Shown here piece after piece: positions 1-6,462 of a DNA stretch of 10,017 bases. The notes below the pieces were generated by a model. It made no database searches and was not told where the DNA came from. It saw only the letters and a list, made by a program, of their open reading frames with translations. The position numbers were made by a program, and so were the translations under genes. The DNA is taken from contig CAYWBI010000144.1 of NCBI GenBank assembly GCA_964456445.1, positions 1 to 10,017 on the forward strand, read 5' to 3'. Position 1 is the stretch's first letter; every line of letters begins with the position of its first letter. This DNA is from CAYWBI01 sp964456445 (GTDB lineage Bacteria > Calditrichota > Calditrichia > Calditrichales > J004).

Positions 1-593
1 ACAAGTTTGGCATAAACAAATTTGTTGGCTCCAGCCCTACCGATAGCCAGTGGGAAGCCCTGCCGGACGATAGTTGTTTGGTGGCCGTAAACCTGGATGA
101 CAATAAAATGGAAGTGGCCATTCCCCGGGCAGCCATAGGTGAAACAAATGGCGAAAATGAATCTACTGCGATCCTGTTTCTTGCAGAGGACCCGACTCAA
201 GGCTGGGTAAGCGACGCCGCTCCGAATGATATTGGGGCAACCCGAGATATTTATAACTATGGTAACCCACTTGGAGATATTACGGCAATTGCACCGGTAT
301 TTCAAAACCGACCGACTGATTTTGCCCTGTCCCAAAACTATCCCAACCCATTCAACCCGACCACGCGGTTGCAATATTCGTTAAAACAAACCGCGAATAT
401 TTCTGTTGCCATATACAATGTAATGGGGCAAAAGATTGCAACTTTGTTCGACGGTACAAAGCCTGCCGGTACTTTTCAGTTAACCTGGGATGGTAAAAAT
501 TCGGCCGGGCAAGATGTGTCCAGTGGTATCTATTTTTATCAACTCAGAAGTCATAATTATGTGATAACCAAGAAGATGGTCCTAAACCGCTGA
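1..593 (+). CDS. C-terminal part of a secreted protein with a type A T9SS sorting domain (5'-truncated by the window edge)
   Basis: The reading frame is open from base 3 to the TGA at 591-593, giving 196 visible residues. The true start lies outside the window; an internal TTG at 78 is not a credible start because the frame continues upstream without a stop. Visible residues 1-95 contain a beta-rich stretch with the pattern MEVAIPRAAIG followed by a GW-D-PND segment. This resembles the end of a CBM9/DOMON-like carbohydrate-binding fold, although too little is present to be sure. Residues 107-196 form a clear Por secretion-system C-terminal sorting domain: FALSQNYPNPFNPTT, then ISVAIYNVMGQKI, then SSGIYFYQL, ending KKMVLNR. 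In families with this tail the protein crosses the outer membrane through the type IX system and is attached to the surface or released. A terminator follows directly, so this gene probably ends a separate upstream unit. Its catalytic or main domain is not visible, so the function is unassigned. Confidence 0.9.
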   Translation, partial: KFGINKFVGSSPTDSQWEALPDDSCLVAVNLDDNKMEVAIPRAAIGETNGENESTAILFLAEDPTQGWVSDAAPNDIGATRDIYNYGNPLGDITAIAPVFQNRPTDFALSQNYPNPFNPTTRLQYSLKQTANISVAIYNVMGQKIATLFDGTKPAGTFQLTWDGKNSAGQDVSSGIYFYQLRSHNYVITKKMVLNR

Positions 594-601
594 TGTATTT
601 T

Positions 602-634
602 ACAGGGGCGTGTGTTGCGCCCCTGTGTTTTATT
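602..634 (+). terminator. Rho-independent terminator after the truncated secreted-protein gene
   Basis: A perfect 9-bp GC-rich stem, ACAGGGGCG at 602-610 paired with CGCCCCTGT at 618-626, closes a 7-base loop (611-617). A T-rich run, GTTTTATTT, follows at 627-635. It starts 8 bases after the stop codon at 593 and lies ahead of the next gene at 660. This is the normal layout for an intrinsic terminator, and it separates the upstream gene from the five-gene unit that follows. The strand is inferred from the T-tract lying on the + side. Confidence 0.8.
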
Positions 635-659
635 TATATAAAGTTCCTGGGGTAAAAAC

Positions 660-3215
660 ATGAAAAGGATGATTGCGTTTTTTTTATTGATGGGTTTAGC
701 TTTACCGCTGTTTGCCGGTACAACCGGCAAGATTGCCGGGTTTGTAAAAGATAAATCCAGTGGTGGTGAACCTTTGGTCGGCGCCAATGTGGTTATAGAT
801 GGCATGTTGATGGGAGCAGCCACAAATGCCGATGGGGAATATTTTATCATAAATGTACCTGTTGGCACTTATACATTGGAGTTTTCCATGGTCGGTTACC
901 GGACAGAAGTCGTTAAAAATGTAATGATTTCTGCAGATTTAACCGTTAAGATAAATGTTGAGCTGTCCGAAAAAACACTTGAACTTGCTGATAAAATCGA
1001 AGTTGTGGCCAAACGTCCGCCCATTCAAAAAGACTTGACGTCAACCATGAATGTCATCAATGCCCAACATGTATCTACGCTGCCGGTAACCGGATTTAAA
1101 CAGTTGGTTGGATTGCAGACGGGCGTAGTGGTTGTCCCTATCCGCATCGATAACCCCGGGCCCTTTGGACAATTCAATACCACGCCTGATGATGGGCTTC
1201 ATTTTCGGGGGGGACGCACCAATGAAACTGCTTTTCTCTTAAACGGCATCAGCATTAATGACCCTATTTGGGGCGGTTTCAATTTGAATGATTTGCCCCT
1301 GCTGGCTCTCAACCAAATTGTTATATATACCGGCACTTATCTTGCGGAATACGGAGGGGGTATGTCTGCGGTAATGAACCTGGTAAACGAACCATCTTTT
1401 AGCAAACCCAGGCTCGCATTCATGAGTTATTCCGATGATCTGGGTTCGGTAAATATTAATAGTTATCGGACCTTCAACAATGAACTGGCCTTTAAGGGAA
1501 TGGTGCCCGGTTTCGGCTCTAGGCTCAACGCCAATTTTTCTGCACGGTATAACACTTCGAACGGTCGTTTTTATGGTTATATTTATCCGGATTATCGTGA
1601 TTCCGAAGGGCGGGACAAATCCGGTTCCCCAAAAAGAGTACCCATGAATTATGATGACTCATATAGCGCAATCGGTGCATTAAATTTTAAAGTCACCAAT
1701 AAAATAAACTTAATTGCGGGCGGCCTTTTCAATAATTCCCGTACAAGCATATATAGCCATGCCTTTAAATATAATCCCTATAATGCACCCAGGGTGAGGT
1801 CTGATTATGCACTGGGCTATCTTCAAATGAAACAGGTGTTGTCCAAAAGCTACTTTTATGAAGTTTCGTTAAGCCATTATTATCGCCATTTCCATTCATC
1901 TATTTATGATGACCTGGCCACCGGCCTGGTGGAACAACACACGCTTTCCCCGGATAATTTTTCCGTATCCGGTACGGATTATGTTTGGTTTAATACAGTT
2001 TCACAAAGTAATGAAATTAAGTTTGATTTTCTTGGTCAGGTTACGCCCATCCACCAACTGAAGACTGGGATCAGTTATAAGGGCAATAACCTAAATTATG
2101 AGCGCAGAAATCCGACGGCCCAGGATGCCGATACCACCCAATTAAGGATGAAGGCCTGGGAAGCTTACACGCGTAAGCCTTATTCCATTCATGCTTATGT
2201 GCAGGATAAAATGGAATTTCAGAAGATCGGGATGATTATGAATGTTGGGCTGCGTTATAGCCGTGTTTATCCCGAAACCTTTTATATGGCCGATATCCTA
2301 AGGCCAACCAGCTCCCAAATGAAGAAAACAACCTATAAAGAAATGATTAGCCCAAGGCTTGGTGTTTCTTATCCGATATCTGAAAAAATGGCTTTTCGTT
2401 TTGCTTATGGGGTTTATTACCAGTTTCCGCATTATTATGTCGCTTATCAGGGTGCAAATGATGAAGAAGCTGTTTACCCGAATTACAGTCTTGGCGAAGT
2501 CACCCAAATTGGCGATGGTAATATCGACCCGGAAAAGACAACGTCGTATGAAGCCGGCGTACAGGCATCCATATCACCCCAATTTTCAATGAACCTAACC
2601 GCTTTTTATCGGGATATGTCCGATTTGACCGGTTTGAAAAATATCTATGGCCCACGTACATATCAATTGTTTACCAATGATGCTTATGGTATTGCCCGTG
2701 GAATAGAAGTCTCGTTAAACGCCCACGTCTCGGCAAATTTTAACGCTATTGTGAACTATACCTTTTCGCATGTAAATGCAAGTAAACAAAGTGCCTGGTA
2801 TGTCCCGCTCTATCCGCGTAACAGGACTTTTATTGCAGATTGGGACATTCCACATAGTTTAAGTTTTGATTTGGAATATGAACATGCCTCTCATTGGGGG
2901 CTGGGGCTGATAGGTTCAATGAGTTCGGGATATCCTTATTCACCAAACAGTTTAAATCCTAATTCCGAGCGTGGACCTATTCAGCAAGACCTTGATATCA
3001 ATATATATAAGAGACTAAAATTATTTGGGTTTAATCAAACCTTCTTTATTCATATCACCAATATATTTAACAAACGGAATGTCTATTGGGTCTATCCCGA
3101 TACAGGCAAGCCCGGTGTGGACGCAAATGAATCAACATCTTTTGACTATACGAACGATCCATCGGCATGGGGGCCGGCCCGGCATATCCGTATAGGTATG
3201 AATATAAATTATTAA
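660..3215 (+). CDS. TonB-dependent outer-membrane receptor with N-terminal carboxypeptidase-regulatory-like domain
   Basis: The product is an 851-residue outer-membrane active transporter or receptor; such proteins take up large or scarce ligands using energy from TonB-ExbB-ExbD. Residues 1-19 are a signal peptide (MKRM, then a hydrophobic run, likely cleaved after LFA). Residues 23-102 form a CarbopepD_reg-type beta domain, with the typical GEPLVGANVVI, ATNADGEYFI-NVPVGTYTLEF and VGY pattern. Residues 112-119 (KIEVVAKR) resemble the TonB-box or plug-leading strand seen in this family. The plug follows at about 122-245, with the signature FRGGRTNETAFLLNGISIND and then EYGGGMSAVMN. The remainder, about 250-851, is rich in alternating aromatic strands and ends in HIRIGMNINY, a terminal aromatic residue as expected for a beta-barrel. 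At 851 residues it is shorter than most SusC proteins, and no SusD-like partner lies next to it. The ATG at 660 gives a complete signal peptide, although the upstream Shine-Dalgarno sequence is weak. The ligand is unknown. It is the first gene of the apparent operon. Confidence 0.93.
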   Translation: MKRMIAFFLLMGLALPLFAGTTGKIAGFVKDKSSGGEPLVGANVVIDGMLMGAATNADGEYFIINVPVGTYTLEFSMVGYRTEVVKNVMISADLTVKINVELSEKTLELADKIEVVAKRPPIQKDLTSTMNVINAQHVSTLPVTGFKQLVGLQTGVVVVPIRIDNPGPFGQFNTTPDDGLHFRGGRTNETAFLLNGISINDPIWGGFNLNDLPLLALNQIVIYTGTYLAEYGGGMSAVMNLVNEPSFSKPRLAFMSYSDDLGSVNINSYRTFNNELAFKGMVPGFGSRLNANFSARYNTSNGRFYGYIYPDYRDSEGRDKSGSPKRVPMNYDDSYSAIGALNFKVTNKINLIAGGLFNNSRTSIYSHAFKYNPYNAPRVRSDYALGYLQMKQVLSKSYFYEVSLSHYYRHFHSSIYDDLATGLVEQHTLSPDNFSVSGTDYVWFNTVSQSNEIKFDFLGQVTPIHQLKTGISYKGNNLNYERRNPTAQDADTTQLRMKAWEAYTRKPYSIHAYVQDKMEFQKIGMIMNVGLRYSRVYPETFYMADILRPTSSQMKKTTYKEMISPRLGVSYPISEKMAFRFAYGVYYQFPHYYVAYQGANDEEAVYPNYSLGEVTQIGDGNIDPEKTTSYEAGVQASISPQFSMNLTAFYRDMSDLTGLKNIYGPRTYQLFTNDAYGIARGIEVSLNAHVSANFNAIVNYTFSHVNASKQSAWYVPLYPRNRTFIADWDIPHSLSFDLEYEHASHWGLGLIGSMSSGYPYSPNSLNPNSERGPIQQDLDINIYKRLKLFGFNQTFFIHITNIFNKRNVYWVYPDTGKPGVDANESTSFDYTNDPSAWGPARHIRIGMNINY

Positions 3216-3222
3216 CGACGTT

Positions 3223-3228
3223 GGAGGT
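3223..3228 (+). promoter_or_regulatory. Strong ribosome binding site that fixes a GTG start
   Basis: GGAGGT lies 5 bases before the GTG at 3234. The first in-frame ATG comes only at 3255, inside the signal peptide, and the ATG at 3239 is out of frame. The strong Shine-Dalgarno sequence therefore supports GTG initiation. Confidence 0.8.
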
Positions 3229-3233
3229 AGAAG

Positions 3234-5378
3234 GTGAGATGGTTTTTTCGGTTTATGTTTTTGCTTTTGGCGTTGTTTGCTCAGGCTATAGCCCAGAACA
3301 AAGACCCGCATGATTTAATGCGCTGGAATGTTTTTGATATTAATAAGCTTGCAACAAAATTTTCCAATACCAATCTGCTTGCGGCTGGTACTAACCAGGC
3401 TGCAATTTTTCCGGCATATCCGCCATCCATGGAATATCCCGCCGGAAGTGGCATCAATTATGGTGGGGCGGTCAGCTTTGTTGTGGGGGGATTGCGCCAG
3501 TCGGATGCTGGTGGTTCCAATGCCAAAGGATGGCCTTACTTTGATTCAGGTATGGAAGAAGGCCCGGCCTGGATATGGGATCCGCACCATTTTGAATCTT
3601 ATGCAGAACTGGTCCATGGCGACCGGACGCCAATGAGTGATGACAAGGATAGCTGGCCCAAAGACGGGCCCAATGCTGGCTGGCCGCTAATATATCCCAA
3701 TTATACATATTTAACCATGAATGATTTACAGAATCTTGTTCCAACCGAGAATACCAATTTACCCCGCATACCAATTTTGTTGGACAGCGCCACGGCCTGG
3801 CCCGGGGCGGGCGTTAATGGTCAATTAATAGCGGACCAGGAAAGTTTTTCTATAGACCATACCGTAAATTATGTGGCGGAGAAGGAACCTGGGCAACAGG
3901 AACGTTGGCTAAATATTCAAACCATTACACGAGGTATGGCATGGAAACTGCCAAAATACGAAGATATGATCTTTTGGAAATTTATTGTTCGCAATATGGG
4001 CCAGCAAATTGATTCTTGCCTGATTGGTATTTTTAACAATTACCAGTTTGTGGCGGATTTTGAACCTTTTGGCGGATTTGAAACCGGTGGTGAAGGGGCA
4101 GATGATGCCCTTTATTGGGACGCCGACCGTCAATTAGCCTATGGCACGGACTTTAATGGGCATGAATTTGATACGCGGGGAAATGATCTTCAGGGATATC
4201 AAATCGCTTGGGGTGGCACAGTCGTTCTAAAAACACCTCACAATTCCGGGGTAACACGTTTTGATGCATTCGATGGCTTAAAACTATTTTCAACCCCTGC
4301 AGAAAACGGTATCTTTGAACGACAACTGTATTGGTTTAATTTACTTAACCTGGGCGATCCGGATGACCCGGATGGAGATGGTATAGATGATGGGCCATAT
4401 GTAAATCCATGGGATGGGACTGCCCATAATTACAAATATGGCTATACCTACAACACCATGGCGTCTGGACCGTTTTTGATGCAACCGGGTGAAATTGATA
4501 CATTAATTGTTGCCACGGTCTTTGGTCAAAGCAAGGAAGACCTGCTTTTAAATGTTGATAATGCCATCGCTTTGTATAAACTAAATTTCAATGTGCCAAA
4601 ACCACCGCCCCAACCTCAGGTAACCGCCATTGCCGGTGATCAAAAGGTTGTGTTAAAATGGGGGAGGAAAAGCGAGAAAGATCCCCTTTTTGAAGGGTAC
4701 CGCATCTATCGCTCCCGTGATGACGGCGCTACATGGAGCAATAATTATGCGACGGATGAGAATGGTACGCCGGTGGCTCCTATTCCGCTTGATCAATATG
4801 ATCTTGCCAATGAATTCTCCGGGGTCAGTGATCGCTTCCCTTTATTTTACCTTGGAGGCAATACAGGCCTGGGGCAAATTCAGCAAACGGATTCACTCGG
4901 AAATGTCTTCTATGAGTGGACAGATCATACAGCTGTCAATAATTATTCATACAGATATTGGGTTTCGGCATATACCCATGGGGATTCTTTAAAAGAACCG
5001 TTGGAAACACCTCCGGCAAATGACCCGGCAATTGAACATGACAATACCGTGGCGGTTACGCCTGCTTCCGCTGTTGCCACAAACGGCCTTGGCAAGATTG
5101 AAGTGGTACCGAACCCATATAAAGTAAACGCGGAATGGGAATCGGATATTGGTGTCAGGCGGATTGCTTTTACTGGATTGCCTGTTAAATGCACCATTCG
5201 AATTTACAATACCGCAGGCGAGCAAGTGGCCCGCATAAAACATGGTAATGGTCTTAGTTATGAATATTGGAATGTACATAATATGCAGGACCAGGAAATT
5301 GCGCCGGGACTCTATTTTTATCATATCGATGCCGGCGCCCTCGGACAAAAAACGGGAAAGCTTGTGATAATTTTATAG
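3234..5378 (+). CDS. Large secreted protein A: uncharacterised N-terminal region, acidic Ca-type loop, FnIII-like segment, T9SS-like C-terminal domain
   Basis: This is a 714-residue exported protein of unknown function. The GTG start follows a GGAGGT site. Residues 1-20 are a signal peptide, likely cleaved after QAIA. The N-terminal region of about 430 residues carries motifs shared with the paralogue at 7880-9967: WNVFDINK, EYPAGSGINYG, MSDD-DSWP, WPGAG-NG, QESFS, RGMAW, DRQLAY and GTVVLKTP. Residues 375-386 (DPDDPDGDGIDD) look like a calcium-binding thrombospondin-type-3 or EF-like loop. A proline-rich linker (455-462) leads to a fibronectin-III-like segment at about 462-608, with VVLKWGRKSE, FEGYRIYRS and YSYRYWVSAY. 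Residues 621-714 resemble a T9SS type A tail (VVPNPY, KCTIRIYNTAGEQV, EIAPGLYFYHI). However, the tail lacks YPNPFNP and ends in hydrophobic VIIL rather than a basic residue. It lies 18 bases after the receptor gene and is surely co-transcribed. A role as a surface partner of the receptor is possible but is inference from gene order. Confidence 0.9.
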   Translation: MRWFFRFMFLLLALFAQAIAQNKDPHDLMRWNVFDINKLATKFSNTNLLAAGTNQAAIFPAYPPSMEYPAGSGINYGGAVSFVVGGLRQSDAGGSNAKGWPYFDSGMEEGPAWIWDPHHFESYAELVHGDRTPMSDDKDSWPKDGPNAGWPLIYPNYTYLTMNDLQNLVPTENTNLPRIPILLDSATAWPGAGVNGQLIADQESFSIDHTVNYVAEKEPGQQERWLNIQTITRGMAWKLPKYEDMIFWKFIVRNMGQQIDSCLIGIFNNYQFVADFEPFGGFETGGEGADDALYWDADRQLAYGTDFNGHEFDTRGNDLQGYQIAWGGTVVLKTPHNSGVTRFDAFDGLKLFSTPAENGIFERQLYWFNLLNLGDPDDPDGDGIDDGPYVNPWDGTAHNYKYGYTYNTMASGPFLMQPGEIDTLIVATVFGQSKEDLLLNVDNAIALYKLNFNVPKPPPQPQVTAIAGDQKVVLKWGRKSEKDPLFEGYRIYRSRDDGATWSNNYATDENGTPVAPIPLDQYDLANEFSGVSDRFPLFYLGGNTGLGQIQQTDSLGNVFYEWTDHTAVNNYSYRYWVSAYTHGDSLKEPLETPPANDPAIEHDNTVAVTPASAVATNGLGKIEVVPNPYKVNAEWESDIGVRRIAFTGLPVKCTIRIYNTAGEQVARIKHGNGLSYEYWNVHNMQDQEIAPGLYFYHIDAGALGQKTGKLVIIL

Positions 5379-5439
5379 TGATATCCTGCCATTCATGCAG
5401 GCTGCTAAAGAGTTGATTCAGCATTTTTTAAGCAAATGG

Positions 5440-5446
5440 AAGGAAG
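5440..5446 (+). promoter_or_regulatory. Ribosome binding site deciding the PorV-like start
   Basis: AAGGAAG lies 5 bases before the ATG at 5452. The earlier in-frame ATG at 5395 would add 19 charged and polar residues ahead of an otherwise standard signal peptide and has no comparable site, so 5452 is preferred. Confidence 0.7.
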
Positions 5447-5451
5447 TGGAA

Positions 5452-6447
5452 ATGAAAGGTCGCATAATAATCACGATATTGATCATTCTTGGCTTGGGAA
5501 CACAGGCTTGGGCTGGTCTGGACCATGTAGGAACTTCGGTTGCTAATTTTCTTAAAATTGGCGTTGGTGGAAGGGCAGTTGCCATGGGTGATGCCTATAC
5601 GGCAATAGCTCAGGGGCCAACTGCGCTCTATTGGAATGCAGGGGGATTGGGCTTTGAGGAAAAAATGACCGTGGATTTTTCTTATACAAATTGGATATTG
5701 GGAACGTCACACAGCTTTTTAGGGGTGATTGTGCCGCTTGGTGATGTTGGTACCGTTGGTTTGGGCATTACCAGTTTTACTTCCGGTGATATTGAAGAAA
5801 CGACCATTTTTAAACCTCATGGTACGGGAAGGGTGTTCAGCGCCTCGGATTTGAGCATTGGCCTTTCGTATGCCCGTAAGCTGACTGACCGTTATTCCTT
5901 TGGGATAACAGCCAAATATCTTTCTGAACAGTTGTCGCTGGAATCGGCCAGCGCCGTTGCCCTGGACATTGGTTCCATATTTATCGTTAGTTATAAATAT
6001 AATGTGCGGATGGGTATTGTCCTTTCCAACTTTGGTTCAGATATGCAAATGGATGGGCAAGATTTGCAAACAAGCGTAAGCACGGATAATTCCAAACAGG
6101 TTGAAGCACGTCTTAAAACATCGCCCTGGCCTCTGCCGCTTATTTTCAAGATTGGTGTGGCGGCGGACCTGATAAGCACAAATCAGCACCGTTTGACGCT
6201 TGCTGCCGATGTGAATGACCCACGTGACTATAAAGCCCGTGAGAATCTCGGGATGGAATATGCATTTGAATCCATGTTTTTTTTACGTGCCGGATATAAA
6301 TTCAATTATGATGAAGATACTTTTTCAGCAGGCGCAGGTTTTAATTATAATTTGAAAGGGGTCGGAAATGTAAAACTAGATTATTCCTACTCCGATATGG
6401 GGCGTTTTAACAATATCTCAAGATTTTCCATTGGAATTTCCTTTTAA
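5452..6447 (+). CDS. PorV/PorQ-family outer-membrane beta-barrel protein
   Basis: This is a 331-residue protein of the PorV/PorQ (UPF0164-like) family. In characterised T9SS bacteria PorV is an outer-membrane barrel of the FadL type that receives cargo from the translocon by binding the C-terminal sorting domain, then passes it to the attachment complex. Residues 1-21 are a signal peptide (MKGR, hydrophobic run, cleavage near QAWA). The family hallmark follows at 31-66: ANFLKIGVGGRAVAMGDAYT and then GPTALYWNAGGLGF. The rest is a series of amphipathic strands with Gly and aromatic residues, such as GLGITSF, SIGLSYARKL, YSFGITAKYL and FLRAGYKFNY. The protein ends RFSIGISF with a C-terminal aromatic, as barrel proteins do. 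ATG 5452 is chosen over ATG 5395 on Shine-Dalgarno and signal-peptide grounds. It sits between the genes for secreted proteins A and B. This suggests a dedicated shuttle for them, but many FCB genomes carry several PorV-like paralogues, and a different transport role cannot be excluded. Confidence 0.9.
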   Translation: MKGRIIITILIILGLGTQAWAGLDHVGTSVANFLKIGVGGRAVAMGDAYTAIAQGPTALYWNAGGLGFEEKMTVDFSYTNWILGTSHSFLGVIVPLGDVGTVGLGITSFTSGDIEETTIFKPHGTGRVFSASDLSIGLSYARKLTDRYSFGITAKYLSEQLSLESASAVALDIGSIFIVSYKYNVRMGIVLSNFGSDMQMDGQDLQTSVSTDNSKQVEARLKTSPWPLPLIFKIGVAADLISTNQHRLTLAADVNDPRDYKARENLGMEYAFESMFFLRAGYKFNYDEDTFSAGAGFNYNLKGVGNVKLDYSYSDMGRFNNISRFSIGISF

Positions 6448-6452
6448 AAGCC

Positions 6453-6458
6453 GGAGAG
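6453..6458 (+). promoter_or_regulatory. Ribosome binding site for the propeller-protein gene
   Basis: GGAGAG lies 4 bases before ATG 6463 and 1 base before the adjacent ATG 6460. The spacing favours 6463, giving an N-terminus of MKKVAKY rather than MMKKVAKY. The two starts differ by one residue. Confidence 0.5.
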
Positions 6459-6462
6459 CATG

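Noticed and set aside
615..642. Possible sigma70-like promoter for the five-gene unit: TTGCGC at 615-620 and TATAAA at 637-642 with 16-base spacing.
   Set aside because: The -35 box matches only 3 of 6 positions and overlaps the descending arm of the terminator. FCB bacteria often use different promoter motifs. A promoter is expected in this gap, but I cannot place it.
557..868. Minus-strand open frame of 103 codons across the terminator and receptor start.
   Set aside because: It overlaps the terminator and the receptor signal-peptide region in antisense, and its translation shows no recognisable domain. Other antisense frames in the window are likewise shadows of the + strand genes.
3234..5378. 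Protein A as a SusD-like partner because it follows a TonB receptor.
   Set aside because: SusD proteins are helical TPR-type lipoproteins. A has no lipobox, is beta-rich, and has an FnIII-like segment and a sorting-type tail.
5385..5401. Hairpin CCTGC-loop-GCAGG between the genes for secreted A and the PorV-like protein.
   Set aside because: It has only a 5-bp stem and no T-tract, so it does not look like a terminator. It could be a processing or attenuation element, but nothing else supports that.
5395..5451. Longer N-terminus for the PorV-like protein from ATG 5395.
   Set aside because: It would put 19 polar residues before a normal signal peptide, and that ATG lies in a small hairpin without a good ribosome binding site. 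ATG 5452 has AAGGAAG at proper spacing.
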